Below, piece after piece: positions 50,978 to 60,953 of a DNA stretch of 64,000 bases (positions within the stretch are counted from its first letter, which is position 1; each line of letters begins with the position of its first letter). This DNA is from Tritrichomonas musculus (Eukaryota; Parabasalia; Tritrichomonadida; Tritrichomonadidae), in contig JAPFFF010000010.1 of NCBI GenBank assembly GCA_039105265.1, positions 1,798,001-1,862,000 of the forward strand, read 5' to 3'. Both the position numbers and the translations under genes were made by a program. The notes below the pieces were generated by a model. That model was not told the origin of the DNA. It saw nothing but the letters and a program-made list of their open reading frames with translations, and made no database searches.

Positions 50978-52819
50978 ATGACAGGTATATTGGACCGAAT
51001 AAGCATCAGACAAAAATTCTTAATCAATCTGGACAATTTCAAAGTTATTAAAGAAATAAGTTCAGGGAGCTTTGGCCATATTTACGAAGTTCAAGATAAA
51101 AAAAGCAAAGAAAAATTTGCAGCCAAAATCATAGATGCCAAAGATGAAAATGAGCAAAGCAAAAAGATGATCAATCGAGAAATTGGGATTATGATTCGAT
51201 TGAAGCACCAAACTCTTGTTCAATTTTATGGTTACGCATTAAAAGACTTTGATGGTAATAACAATGTTACAATCATAATGAATCTAGCAGAAAACTCATC
51301 CCTAGCCTCACTTCTTCAAGAATTTCAAAAAGGGCGAGCAGATATATCATATGATAATACAGCTCGACAAAAGATTCTCATTGGTATTGCCCGAGGGATG
51401 ATGTATCTTCACAAAAACCATATTATCCACCGAGATCTCAAACCGGACAATATTTTACTAGATTCAAATTATCAGCCTCTTATTACAGATTTTGGCCTCT
51501 CAAAAATATACGAAAATGGCCGTTCACAATACCAAACCCAATCGTACGGAACCAGCATCTATATGGCTCCAGAAGTGATACAAGGTACCAATTACAATGG
51601 AAAGGCGGACGTTTATTCCTTTTCAATTATTATGTATGAAATCCTAACCGATACGATACCGTTTCCACTTTTTCAAAACAAAAAAATAACACTTTTTCAA
51701 TTTAACAGCAAAATTGTGAATGAAAAATATCGGCCTGAATTCACTTCGCCGATCAAAGAATCATTGAAAAAGTTGATCATTCAATGTTGGTCTGCTGATC
51801 CAAAAGACAGACCCACTTTTGAGGAGATCTTCAACAAGCTGGCATTCAATCTTGAAGAGTCTGTCTATGACATTTTCGACGATGATAATGAATACAAATA
51901 TTATCTCGATGGCGTCGATGTTGACGACGTCCTCTGCTACGCATACGACCTCATTGAAGACGAGCATAACTGCTCATCTGATAATTCAGTTCGCGAACTA
52001 AAGAAGGAAAACGAAGACGCGAAGAAGCATCTGGATGATCAAGACAAACTGATCAAGAAACTCGCAAACGAGAACCAAAAAAATGCACAAAAAATCCAAG
52101 ATCAAAACGACGTCATTGCTGGCTTGTCAAATGACAACAAAATGCTGAAGAAAGAGAACGAACAGATTAGAAAGCAACTGAATGACATGCTTAAACGCAT
52201 CGAAGAACTCGAGACAAGACTTCCCGGCATTGAACCTCCAAATTCAAAGCCAAAACCAATAAAAGAAGAACCAGAACACAAAACAAAATCCAAATCCAAA
52301 CTTAAAGGAGAGCTTGTCTTCTCTCCAAAGAATGATTCCAGTTTTAACGGAATCATGGACTACTTTATTAATAATGCTGATATTGAAGATAAAGTCGAGA
52401 TTTCATCGTCATCGCAAGCAAATGATAATTATCCGCCATCCAACGTTGTGATCTTTAATGATAAAGATAAATGGTTCGAATCTGATTGCATGGAAAATAA
52501 CTGGATTCGCTTTTCCTTCAAAGCAAATAAAATAATCTTGACACATTACAAAATAATGTCGTATTATGGAAATGAAGACACGCACCAGCCGAAGTCTTGG
52601 GTCATTGAAGGATCAAATAATAATAAAAGCTGGGAAGAGATTGACAGGCAGGATGATTGCTCCATTCTCAATAGTGCCCATGTCATCCATTTGTTCCCAA
52701 TTTCAAAAGAAAAACACATGGAATTCAAACATATTAGAATGCGCCTAACAGGACCAAACTGGTGGAATGATGATTTTCTAAAGTTAAACTGCTTTGAACT
52801 CTATGGTAAAGTTATTTAA
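50978..52819 (+). CDS. TKL-like protein kinase with coiled coil and C-terminal discoidin-like domain
   Basis: 613 residues from the ATG at 50978. The kinase domain spans about 22-285: glycine loop SSGSFGHIYEV (28-38), Lys 50 in FAAKI, HRDLKPDN (151-158), DFGLSK (171-176), MAPEV and DVYSFSIIMYEILT. The last of these, together with WSADPKDRPTFEEI, is typical of tyrosine-kinase-like kinases, which are Ser/Thr specific in protists. A coiled coil (about 335-410) probably dimerises it. Residues about 455-613 form an F5/8C-like beta-sandwich (PPSNVVIFNDKDKWFES, WIRFSFKANKIILTHYKI, FKHIRMRLTG, LNCFELYG), likely a protein- or glycan-binding module used inside the cell, since there is no signal peptide. 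The stop is followed by TAAATAAA-like signal sequence. It converges on the caspase-fold gene. Confidence 0.92.
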   Translation: MTGILDRISIRQKFLINLDNFKVIKEISSGSFGHIYEVQDKKSKEKFAAKIIDAKDENEQSKKMINREIGIMIRLKHQTLVQFYGYALKDFDGNNNVTIIMNLAENSSLASLLQEFQKGRADISYDNTARQKILIGIARGMMYLHKNHIIHRDLKPDNILLDSNYQPLITDFGLSKIYENGRSQYQTQSYGTSIYMAPEVIQGTNYNGKADVYSFSIIMYEILTDTIPFPLFQNKKITLFQFNSKIVNEKYRPEFTSPIKESLKKLIIQCWSADPKDRPTFEEIFNKLAFNLEESVYDIFDDDNEYKYYLDGVDVDDVLCYAYDLIEDEHNCSSDNSVRELKKENEDAKKHLDDQDKLIKKLANENQKNAQKIQDQNDVIAGLSNDNKMLKKENEQIRKQLNDMLKRIEELETRLPGIEPPNSKPKPIKEEPEHKTKSKSKLKGELVFSPKNDSSFNGIMDYFINNADIEDKVEISSSSQANDNYPPSNVVIFNDKDKWFESDCMENNWIRFSFKANKIILTHYKIMSYYGNEDTHQPKSWVIEGSNNNKSWEEIDRQDDCSILNSAHVIHLFPISKEKHMEFKHIRMRLTGPNWWNDDFLKLNCFELYGKVI

Positions 52820-52880
52820 ATAAAACAATATATATTTATGTTTCATTATATTTATTTATTTATTTATTTGATACAAATAG

Positions 52881-53690
52881 TTATTTGAAGATCGGACACT
52901 CGCCGATGTCTTTGTTCGACATTTCGCATTGGAATGTCTCGTCAAAGCGAGTGAGTGATGGATTCATTCTTTCAATTAGACGATTAGGTGAAATATTTGG
53001 ACAATCACTAATTATCTTGCAGAAATAATAAGTGAAGATTCCATGTGTTCTTTCAGCATCTTTTGAGTCAGTATCTGCTGTCTTTGAAACCCAAATTGAT
53101 ATCATATTAGAAGATCCGTTGATATTGAAGAATGAGCCACCAGAAAGACTGTCCGTGATGAACATAACTCGTAATTGAGGATTGTTGTTTTTGGAGATCA
53201 CATCTGTGATTGAACTTTTTTGAAGAACGCCATCTTTGAAAGTTATTGAATCGGAATTACGATCTCGTCCTGAATAAAAAACAGTTAATGCCTCTGTGGT
53301 GTTTTTCATGAAGAAGTCAAGGAATGTTGCTAATCTTCCTGAATTATAAAGATACATGATTTTGAATCCAAGACGATGATGCTTTAGTCCAATAAGATAT
53401 CCATCATTGAGAGGTCCAACTCCAAGTTCTTTGTCTACTTCGTCTGTATCTTTAATCATAATCAAGCATACTTTTCTAAGATCTTCTGTTGGAATGACTG
53501 AAGGTGACTTTTCATTTAGGCACATTCCAATCCTTCCAAATGATTTAAGAAGGTCTTTATGGGTAGATGTCTTACGAACTTGTTGGAATTTTTTACTAGA
53601 AAATTCATTATCTTTAAGATCTAACTTAGCTGTACGGTGTTCATAATGTGGATGCTTTTGTTTTTTGTCTGGTGAATCGACGTATGTCAT
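52881..53690 (-). CDS. caspase/metacaspase-fold protein, probably catalytically dead
   Basis: 269 residues. The C14 caspase-like plan is visible: a strand with CLIMIKDTDEVDKELG, then ALTVFYSGRDRNSD (135-147) where active enzymes have YSGHG, then LRVMFITDSLSGGSF (173-187) where active enzymes have D-x-C-x-(G/S)-G, and late FTYYFCKII as in the metacaspase small-subunit helix. The catalytic His is replaced by Arg and the Cys by Leu, so peptidase activity is not expected; it would be a pseudo-peptidase with regulatory or scaffold role. The N-terminal 55 residues are basic and may be a disordered pro-region. A TCATTT initiator lies 14 bp upstream of the ATG. The fold call is from motif order, not from an alignment score. 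Confidence 0.6.
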   Translation of the reverse strand: MTYVDSPDKKQKHPHYEHRTAKLDLKDNEFSSKKFQQVRKTSTHKDLLKSFGRIGMCLNEKSPSVIPTEDLRKVCLIMIKDTDEVDKELGVGPLNDGYLIGLKHHRLGFKIMYLYNSGRLATFLDFFMKNTTEALTVFYSGRDRNSDSITFKDGVLQKSSITDVISKNNNPQLRVMFITDSLSGGSFFNINGSSNMISIWVSKTADTDSKDAERTHGIFTYYFCKIISDCPNISPNRLIERMNPSLTRFDETFQCEMSNKDIGECPIFK

Positions 53691-53703
53691 TTGGTTTTTA
53701 TAA

Positions 53704-53709
53704 AAATGA
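53704..53709 (-). promoter_or_regulatory. initiator (TCATTT) of the caspase-fold gene
   Basis: Minus-strand TCATTT 13 bp ahead of the start codon; same word as at tubulin. Confidence 0.6.
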
Positions 53710-54437
53710 AATCAAAAATATTGTTCTTCATTTTTATTTTGTTTTTATTTCAATTTTTTATTCAAATAAAAATAAATAATTCAATCTTTTTTATATAAAC
53801 TTTTTGAATATGGTTTTATATTTAATTTGAGTGATATTTATTTCTTCAAAATAATCAAAATATTTTACATGTGAAGCATTATAATGTTAATATATCATGA
53901 AAATATTTTTATATTCTTTATTTTAAAATAAAGAATCGCAGGATGAAAAAAAATTTTTTTGAGTATTATTTCAAAGATTTTTTATCAGGCTAAATAAATC
54001 AAAATATATTTCTTTTTCAAGAGAAACTATATTCCAGTTTATGAAAATAAATTCTTTATATTTTTATGATATTTTTTTATCAATATTAATATTTTTTTTT
54101 TTTTCTGTTTAACACATAAATTTGCTCTTATGTTCAAATTATATTTTGTATATTCAAGTAATATTAACTTTGTAAATAAATTAAAAAAAAAAAGTTGCTA
54201 TGATTTGAAATCATTATTATTTGTTCTCTAAAACAAAGTAACCAATTATTCTTTCTTAAATATAATTATACATGTTTATTAGTAAAAACTACAAATGGAA
54301 TACTAAATGTCCAATATTAGTAAAATTAAAAATAATGTTAAAAAAATTAGTGAAATTAAAAATCATTTACTCTATAATAAGCTCTATAAAATAAATTCTA
54401 ACATGGTAATAATATCATAAATCTATTTTGAGAATTT
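53710..54437. other. AT-rich spacer
   Basis: No gene or bounded repeat seen. Confidence 0.5.
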
Positions 54438-54923
54438 TTACATGTTTGTTTCTGCATGTCTTAATTCGTTTTCTCTTCGTCTTTGATTTCTAATTCTTTG
54501 TCTCATAAGTAATAATTGTAATGTTAACAGGTCTAATTCATTAAGATTAGGTAATGAACTTCCTGTTTCTTCGTTTTCATTGCTTTCTGTTTGTTGGCTT
54601 CCATCGTTTGGGGTTTGCTGTTCTTCGTTTTCATTTGTTGTTTCATCATCACTTGATTCATTGGTTGTTTTATCTTCGTCTTCTTCATTATTTCCTGAAT
54701 CGTTATTTTGGCTTGTAGAATTTTCTTCTGTTGGAGGTGGTGATTCTGGTTCACTTTGGTTTTGTCTCCTTCCAAATGCAGAATCAAGTAAATTGAACAA
54801 ATATAAAAGATCATTTACTCTCTGTTGAACTTGTGTTGGATCATTTTGAGCTTCTTCATCTAAAAAAGGTAAATCTTCTGTTGGGGGAAAGAATTCTTTT
54901 GTAACTTCATGAGGAATAGGCAT
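54438..54923 (-). CDS. small acidic low-complexity protein, unknown function
   Basis: 161 residues. The N-terminal 55 residues look conserved-like (MPIPHEVTKEFFPPTEDLPF, VQQRVNDLLYLFNLLDSAFG, a probable amphipathic helix). Residues 55-125 are Glu/Asn/Thr/Ser-rich and disordered (NNEEDEDKTTNESSDDETTN). The C-terminus is a leucine-rich then basic helix (LDLLTLQLLLMRQRIRNQRR). No domain recognised. A TCATTT initiator on the minus strand (54941-54946) 17 bp before the ATG argues that it is a real gene. Confidence 0.65.
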   Translation of the reverse strand: MPIPHEVTKEFFPPTEDLPFLDEEAQNDPTQVQQRVNDLLYLFNLLDSAFGRRQNQSEPESPPPTEENSTSQNNDSGNNEEDEDKTTNESSDDETTNENEEQQTPNDGSQQTESNENEETGSSLPNLNELDLLTLQLLLMRQRIRNQRRRENELRHAETNM

Positions 54924-55684
54924 TGTGCTTCTGAATTAAAAAATGAAATAAATAAAGTATCATCAACCTTTATTCCTATCCTAAAATTTATATTTGATTT
55001 TTAAATAATGTTTTGAAATGATTTCAATAATTTGAATGAGTTTTATTTTATCATTCTAATAATTGTAAAATTATTTTATTTTCAATATATTATTTTATAC
55101 AAAAAGTTCTTTTTTATTTTAATATTTGAAATATTGTAAAAGGTATAAATCAATGATGTTTTATAAATATTTCGCAATATAATTTGATTTTTCTGATGAT
55201 TTTAAATTTTTATATAACTAATCTAGTATATTTATTTAAAAATATGTATGATGATAATAATATTTTTTTTCAATTATTAGATGATCAATCCAAATTAAAT
55301 TAAATCATTTTTATTAATGATATTGATTTGAAATCAGAAGCAAAATTAATGTTAATAATTTTTATGTAATGAAATTTATTTTGGTATTATTAACATTCAT
55401 ATATTAATATAAAAAAAACTAATAATCATTTATTGTGTTTTATGTAATTCTTTTGATTGGTCATTTAACTGTCCAATTTTGAACTCAAATATAAAAAGAA
55501 TACCTGATTTTTTTAAAAAAAAAAAGATCATATTTATTAAGTGAAATGACATATAATATTTCCTTTCAAATTTTAGACATTTTTTTTATGACATAAATTT
55601 GTAATTGTAAACTATAGAAATTATAATATTGATATTTCACCGCCAAAAAATTTATTTATTTTAATAAAAAAATTCAAATAAAAA
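54924..55684. other. divergent AT-rich intergenic region
   Basis: Shared upstream region of two divergent small genes. Besides the minus-strand initiator at 54941-54946, nothing recognised. Confidence 0.55.
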
Positions 55685-56191
55685 ATGAATTGTTCCAAAG
55701 AAAAAAAAAAAGAATCCCTAAATAATTGCGTTGCAAAACTGATTACAGTAATCAGTGATCCGCAATATGTAAGCATTGGCAATGGAGTCAGCAAAATGCT
55801 AGAAGGCCTGCTTGATGAGTTAAAAGAAATACATTCGCAGCCAGATGATCCAAAACCACCAAATAATCATGAAAATCATATTTTAACAAAAAGCAAAAAG
55901 GCAATATTCAACTACAAAGAATGTGATGCATACAAAAAGATTACAACAAAATATTTTTGGCCAACAATTAGGCATAGTGAATTGGTCAGTATTGCTACAG
56001 CAATTGCAGAGAGATGTAAAGGCATTCCAGTAAGCCGAGAAGAAAAAAGAAGAAAAGATCTTTTAATTAAATGGTATGATGAAAATTGGCAAATAATTGA
56101 ACCACATATACAAAAAATTAAAGTATACAATAAAGAAAATGTTCAACTTAATGGTCATGATCCTAATGTCCAACCCGAAAATGATGAATAA
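55685..56191 (+). CDS. small helical protein, unknown function
   Basis: 168 residues. The N-terminal half is helical (NCVAKLITVISDPQYVSIGN). The second half holds a compact basic helix-rich segment (KYFWPTIRHSELVSIATAIA, then PVSREEKRRKDLLIKWYDEN) that looks like a small helix-turn-helix-type or protein-binding domain. I do not recognise the family with confidence; a nucleic-acid-binding role would be a guess. No signal peptide or membrane helix. Codon usage and the conserved-looking aromatic residues support a real gene. Confidence 0.65.
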   Translation: MNCSKEKKKESLNNCVAKLITVISDPQYVSIGNGVSKMLEGLLDELKEIHSQPDDPKPPNNHENHILTKSKKAIFNYKECDAYKKITTKYFWPTIRHSELVSIATAIAERCKGIPVSREEKRRKDLLIKWYDENWQIIEPHIQKIKVYNKENVQLNGHDPNVQPENDE

Positions 56192-56422
56192 TATTTTGAT
56201 TAAAAATAGGCATATAAAAGTTATTATTAGTTAGCTGATTTTATATTTTTCGTTTTCTTTATTTAAGAATGGTCAAATCTCTAATAAATAATTGTTTGTT
56301 ATTCCTTTAAAGAATTTCTATAAAATGTAAATGGACGGTTATTTGGATTCATTTCTTTGGAAGCGAATGTCATCTATGTAAATGTGAAGATATTCACCTC
56401 ATAAATAAGTAATATGCTATTT

Positions 56423-56476
<54 letters not shown>

Positions 56477-56752
56477 AAACTAGTTACTTTTGGTGGTATT
56501 TTTTGAAAAATAAAAAAAAGTTTTGAAATTTTTTCATTTATTGAAATTGTCTTGAGAAAAATTGAATCCTAAAGAATTTGGCCTGAATTTTCATTAAGAT
56601 TCATTTTTTCAAAATTTGACTTAGATTAATCTTTCAAAAAAAAAAAAAATTTTACATTGAAAAAATGAGAATTTATTATTCAAATTTTTCAATTATAATT
56701 TAAAAAAATAAAATTTTATGAATAGATTTTTTCGCTTCACACACTATTAATA
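56192..56752. other. AT-rich spacer with a poly(T) run of about 48 (56425-56472)
   Basis: Only the homopolymer and the XRN-like gene's initiator at its right edge stand out. Confidence 0.6.
56737..56742 (+). promoter_or_regulatory. initiator (TCACAC) of the XRN-like gene
   Basis: Matches TCAYW, 10 bp before the ATG at 56753. Confidence 0.6.
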
Positions 56753-57919
56753 ATGGGTATTTATAAGTTCTTTAGTTATTTAAAGACTCGTGAACTCGTT
56801 GTCTTGTATGACAAATCACGAAACAAGAAGAATCACATTTTTTTCATTGATGGCACGAACATCTTCCGTTTTTACTGCCAGTTCCCTCAAAAAGGAAAAA
56901 ATTCCTTTTGTTGTGTCAGAGATCTCATCACTAGATTCATTCCGGCAGGCTTCGCTTACATCGCGATGGACGGGAAGAGTCCCGAGCAGAAGATTCTCAA
57001 CCAGAGGAGGAAGAGCGCCCAAGCGCAGGATTTGTCGGTTGGCGGGCAGCTGAGAGCCGAAGAAGAGTCGCACGGGCAGTCTTTCGCTGACTTCGGAGTG
57101 GAAATCGGCTGCGACACTCGCTGCGATGGACGAGACAGCGAAGGCGAGGCAGAGCACAAAATAGTCAGAAGAATCCGCGAGCAGATTTCGAGCGGAGAGC
57201 TGCAGAAGGGCGAGAAGCACTGCGTCGTCTCAAACGACAACGACGTCATCTTCCTCCTGCTCCAATTCGCGGACTACGACTTTTCGGTTGTGAGAGTTGT
57301 CGCCGATGAGGAGACGAATCTTCCTGCTTTCTACATCGTTGACATTCAAAAAGTTCGCGACTACTTCATGGGCAGAGTCCATCGCAACTGCGGCAGGAAC
57401 GACTTCTCGGTTGAGAGGGCAACCAGTGATGTCATCGCTCTCTCATTCTTCCTCGGGAACGACTTCGTTGGATGTTTCAGCGAGATCGAAAAGTGTCACG
57501 ACGCGTTCGACGGAATTGTTGGCAGCTGCTGCCAGATGAATTCAAGCAGAAGCTGCCCCTATCGTCACCTCACCGACGGTTCATCGTTCGTGGATGCAAA
57601 TTTGAAGACTTTCTTTGCATATTTGGTCGCCAGATTGAAGGGCTGCCAGCAGCAGCAGCAGCAGGTGCATCGAGACTCGCTGCGGCAATGCCAGAAGAAG
57701 TCTTTCTACAAGAAAAAGACGGTTGACAATCGAAATGTGAAGCCGAATTTCAATTGCATTCAAAGAGATGAAGCTCGTGACATGATCAAAGCGCTGAGAT
57801 GGACGCTGTCATACTACCTGTATGAAATTCCATCTTGGAAATATCAGTATCTAGCACTCAAGATGATCACTCTCAGTGACTTCTGGCTGCTGATAGACGT
57901 AGCTGTTTCTATGAAATAA
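56753..57919 (+). CDS. short XRN-family 5'-3' exoribonuclease-like protein
   Basis: 388 residues, against about 900-1700 for Xrn1/Xrn2, so it is little more than the catalytic core. Conserved blocks occur in order: MGIYKFFSYL (family MGIPKFFRW), FFIDGTNIF (32-38), MDGKSPEQKILNQRRKSAQ (72-90, family DGxAPRAKMNQQRxRR), SEGEAEHKI (129-137, metal-binding Glu residues), VVSNDNDVIFLLL (158-170) and ALSFFLGNDFVG (about 229-240). The family removes 5'-monophosphate RNA one nucleotide at a time. Several blocks deviate (NDND where DAD is usual; the lysine that grips the 5'-phosphate is not obvious), so activity is uncertain. A Gln run (CAG repeat, 57647-57664) lies in the C-terminal part. The gene is much richer in G+C and in CG dinucleotides than all its neighbours. 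Confidence 0.8.
   Translation: MGIYKFFSYLKTRELVVLYDKSRNKKNHIFFIDGTNIFRFYCQFPQKGKNSFCCVRDLITRFIPAGFAYIAMDGKSPEQKILNQRRKSAQAQDLSVGGQLRAEEESHGQSFADFGVEIGCDTRCDGRDSEGEAEHKIVRRIREQISSGELQKGEKHCVVSNDNDVIFLLLQFADYDFSVVRVVADEETNLPAFYIVDIQKVRDYFMGRVHRNCGRNDFSVERATSDVIALSFFLGNDFVGCFSEIEKCHDAFDGIVGSCCQMNSSRSCPYRHLTDGSSFVDANLKTFFAYLVARLKGCQQQQQQVHRDSLRQCQKKSFYKKKTVDNRNVKPNFNCIQRDEARDMIKALRWTLSYYLYEIPSWKYQYLALKMITLSDFWLLIDVAVSMK
57647..57664 (+). repeat. (CAG)6 run in the XRN-like gene
   Basis: Six consecutive CAG codons coding for glutamine; likely length-variable. Confidence 0.85.
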
Positions 57920-59004
57920 GCTACTCTTTTCATTCATGTCCTATTCACTCTATATTGAAAAGGACAAAAGCATAGTGATAACTATGTTGTAAGTAGTTTT
58001 CAGCCATTCATTTATATATATTGAAATGATTGGTTAAAACTCTATTTTTGTGTGGTTTTTTAAAAATTCCCCATTTTCCATTTTATAGTTTATGTTTTAT
58101 ATGATTTGATATTTTATTGTTTTATTTTAATACGTTTTTTCATTGATTTTAAACAAATCCAATCACGTCAAAAGAATAATGCAATTCCTTATATTATGAG
58201 AAAAGGTGGAAAGTTTTCCGTTTATTATTTCTTGATATAAATATAGATCAATTTAAAATATTTTGATATTATATTGAAATATATTTATTAATATTAGTTC
58301 ATAAACATTTTGTACTTATTATATTTAATAATAAATACTAATATATTGAGAAATTTGCTGAATTGAAATGAAAAATTGAGAAGTTTACAATTTCTTCATT
58401 CAATTTTTGGCTCTTTGTTTCTCTAAAATATATCATTAAAGTTTGGATGTTTGAAGTTTATATCATTTATTTCGAGCCATATAATATTTGTTTAAAATTT
58501 AACTAGATTTCTAGTAGTAGATTTGTCAAAACAAGAATAAGATTTATAGTTTCTTTATTATTTTCGTTATATTTTAATTAATTTAATATAAATAGTGAAA
58601 CTATTTATAGTTATAACCATTATTTTTAATCGTTTAGACTAATTCTTTCATATCAGATATGAAATATATTCTTGATTTGTACAATTTCTCAAAATAACAA
58701 ATTGATGGTAAATATCTGGTTGTCATGTAATGAATAATTAAAATGGAGTATTTAAGACTCAAAAAAAAAAAAAAAAAATACAAAATTAATCAAATAAATG
58801 AGTTAAAAATTTAAAACCGTTTATTCAAAAAATTGGCCCAAACGATTAAAAATCCAGATACATAATATATTTATAAAAATGATCTTATCTTTTTTTCTAC
58901 CCAAAAAATCTATTAATATTAACGAAATTTTTAAGTGAATTCTTATGGAATAAATATATATTTTTTTCATTTAAAAAAAAACAATAATTTTTCTTAGGTG
59001 GTGC
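57920..59004. other. AT-rich spacer
   Basis: No gene or bounded element seen apart from an A run near 58761-58777. Confidence 0.5.
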
Positions 59005-59079
59005 ACTCATAATTTTAATATTTGATGAGTTTTTTTAACATCGAAATGTTTACATCAAAATCGATCAGTTGACACTTAA
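59005..59079. mobile_element. worn end of a TTAA-type element
   Basis: TGATGAGTTTTTTTAACATC followed by GTTTACATCAAAATCGATCA aligns with the right end at 28590-28652, and ends in ACTTAA rather than CCCTTAA. Other end not found. Confidence 0.5.
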
Positions 59080-59181
59080 CTCATGAGTTATGTCATGTTT
59101 TTTATATGGGATAAATGACATTTTTTAAAAATTTTAAAAAATGGCATTTTTTCTCTATCAATTCATTTTTTATTTTGGCTG

Positions 59182-59433
59182 ATGTCAACAGAAACCAAAA
59201 AGCAGGAAGAACCCGAAATGATAGATGATTCTATCAAAAAAAATGCAAATGAAGAAATTAAAGATCAAATTTCACCAGAAAAATCTTCAGAAATCTTCCT
59301 TTATCACGGTAATGTATTGGACAACCATAAAAAGATCATTTCTACCCACTTTTTAATGCCAGGAGAAGATTATCGCAATCAAGGATTTTACGGAAAGGAG
59401 TCTATGCCATTGATAATGCCTTATAATAATTAA
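59182..59433 (+). CDS. possible small protein, 83 residues
   Basis: Starts MSTETKKQEEPEMIDDSIKK, then an acidic/Lys-rich half and a more ordered end with FLYHGNVLDNHKKI and FLMPGEDYRNQGFYG. Unlike random AT-rich frames it has a balanced residue mix and a nearby TCATTT word upstream (about 59162). No family recognised. It could be a short gene or the end of a decayed one. Confidence 0.45.
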   Translation: MSTETKKQEEPEMIDDSIKKNANEEIKDQISPEKSSEIFLYHGNVLDNHKKIISTHFLMPGEDYRNQGFYGKESMPLIMPYNN

Positions 59434-59544
59434 GTTTCAGTATACTGAATAGCAAACATAATCAATGACTTATTATGGAAAAATAAAAATTTTTAAAAAT
59501 AAAAATAAAAGATTCTATTAATGTTTTTCGGTTCTTTACATCTT

Positions 59545-59695
59545 AGCCTCGGTAAAAATTATGTAAAAATATAAAAAGATTAAAAATAGTTTTATTTTTT
59601 AATTCTCTCAAAAATAAAAATAATTGAGAGAAAAAATAATTTTCTTTCAATTTTTGAATACCCTTACAAAAAGTCTCTTTTGATTAATCAGTACC
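59545..59695. mobile_element. half copy of the GC-core MITE
   Basis: Matches the right half of the 43567-43919 element from AGCCTCGGTAAAAATTATGT through TCAGTACC with few differences. The left half and the GC-rich core are missing. Confidence 0.85.
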
Positions 59696-59927
59696 AAAAT
59701 CTAAAATTATTGTATTTATCTTAGATTTCTTACTTTTCGGCAGTTAAATCATATGTGTCTGTTATTATTAGAGATCACCAAATGTGAGTCAGATGATTTA
59801 AATCCAATTTTCCCAATTTCATGATATATAGAAAATATAACCTGGCGATTATCTCCAATTTTTCCTGAAAAAGTCGGTAACATTTTCTGGATAATACAAA
59901 AAAAAATAAAAAATAAAAATATTTAAT

Positions 59928-60953
59928 TCAATCATACTTTACATAATGTAAACAATTTTTTTTATATGCATTGATATAAAAATTACAATTACGAATAGAA
60001 TGAATCCTTGGAATTCTCTTCTGTCCCTGAGAGCCTACCCTTTCTTCTAGATTGATTTCATCTGTTTCGGAAAAAGTATCTGAACTTTTCCCATACTGAA
60101 CAGGTGAATATTTTAATTGATTTTTTAAATTAAATGGATAAGAAGAAACTGTTTTTGTGATTTTTCCAGTTGTTATTTTTGAAAAAAGAGGAAATTTGAG
60201 TAATTGATCTGCAGTTGGACGAAACATTGGATCTTTTGATGTCATTTTCTTTATCAGATATTGAATTTTCGGATTTACATCTTCGTCTGTAAAAAATACC
60301 TGGCCAGATAAAATCGAATCACGAAGAGTATCAATATGTTGATCAGAAAAAGGGTAATGCCCAGTTGCCATATAATAAAATGTTATTCCTAATGCCCAAA
60401 TATCTGCTTTAAATGGATCGAATTCGGATGTTGATAGAATTTCTGGAGCAGCAAACATTAACGAACCGCATTTGCTATTTGATAGTTCTTGGTTCTTAAA
60501 TTTACATGCAAGTCCAAAATCTCCAAGTTTTGCGCGATCATATTCATCTAAAAATATATTTTCAGGTTTAATATCTCGGTGTGCGATCTTTTGAGAATGG
60601 CAGTAATGGAGAACTTCTAGTAGTTGTTTAGCATAAAAAATGAATTTATTTTTTTCTAGTTTATTCATTTCTTTAATTGTTCCGTTTTTGCAGTATTCCA
60701 TTACAAGGTATTGAAAATTGTCGTTAGAAAAAGTAAGATAAAGCTTAACAATATTAGGATGTATCAATGAAATAAGTGCATCAACTTCATGGTCGACGAA
60801 TTCTTCCTTTGATACTCGCTTTACTGCAAAAAGATGGTTGTATTTAACGCATTGGCACAGAAACACGCTCGAAAAAGAACCTGAGCCTATTGGAGTAATT
60901 AATTCATAGCCATGATCAGAGAGTTCTTGTCTTGTTCGCTCAGGTTCAAGCAT
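59928..60953 (-). CDS. CAMK/SNF1-like serine/threonine protein kinase
   Basis: 341 residues from the ATG at 60953; a longer in-frame reading would need a TTG start. The kinase domain covers about 16-270: IGSGSFSSVFL (22-32), Lys 45 in FAVKRV, Glu in VDHEVDAL, HRDIKPEN (125-132), DFGLAC (145-150), SKCGSLMFAAPEIL and DIWALGITFYYMATGHYPF. This activation segment and the D-I-W-A-L-G motif are characteristic of CAMK/NEK-type kinases. The GT/CGS before APE matches the SNF1/CAMKL group. The 70-residue tail has no domain. The substrate is unknown; such small kinases are very numerous in trichomonads. Confidence 0.93.
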   Translation of the reverse strand: MLEPERTRQELSDHGYELITPIGSGSFSSVFLCQCVKYNHLFAVKRVSKEEFVDHEVDALISLIHPNIVKLYLTFSNDNFQYLVMEYCKNGTIKEMNKLEKNKFIFYAKQLLEVLHYCHSQKIAHRDIKPENIFLDEYDRAKLGDFGLACKFKNQELSNSKCGSLMFAAPEILSTSEFDPFKADIWALGITFYYMATGHYPFSDQHIDTLRDSILSGQVFFTDEDVNPKIQYLIKKMTSKDPMFRPTADQLLKFPLFSKITTGKITKTVSSYPFNLKNQLKYSPVQYGKSSDTFSETDEINLEERVGSQGQKRIPRIHSIRNCNFYINAYKKNCLHYVKYD

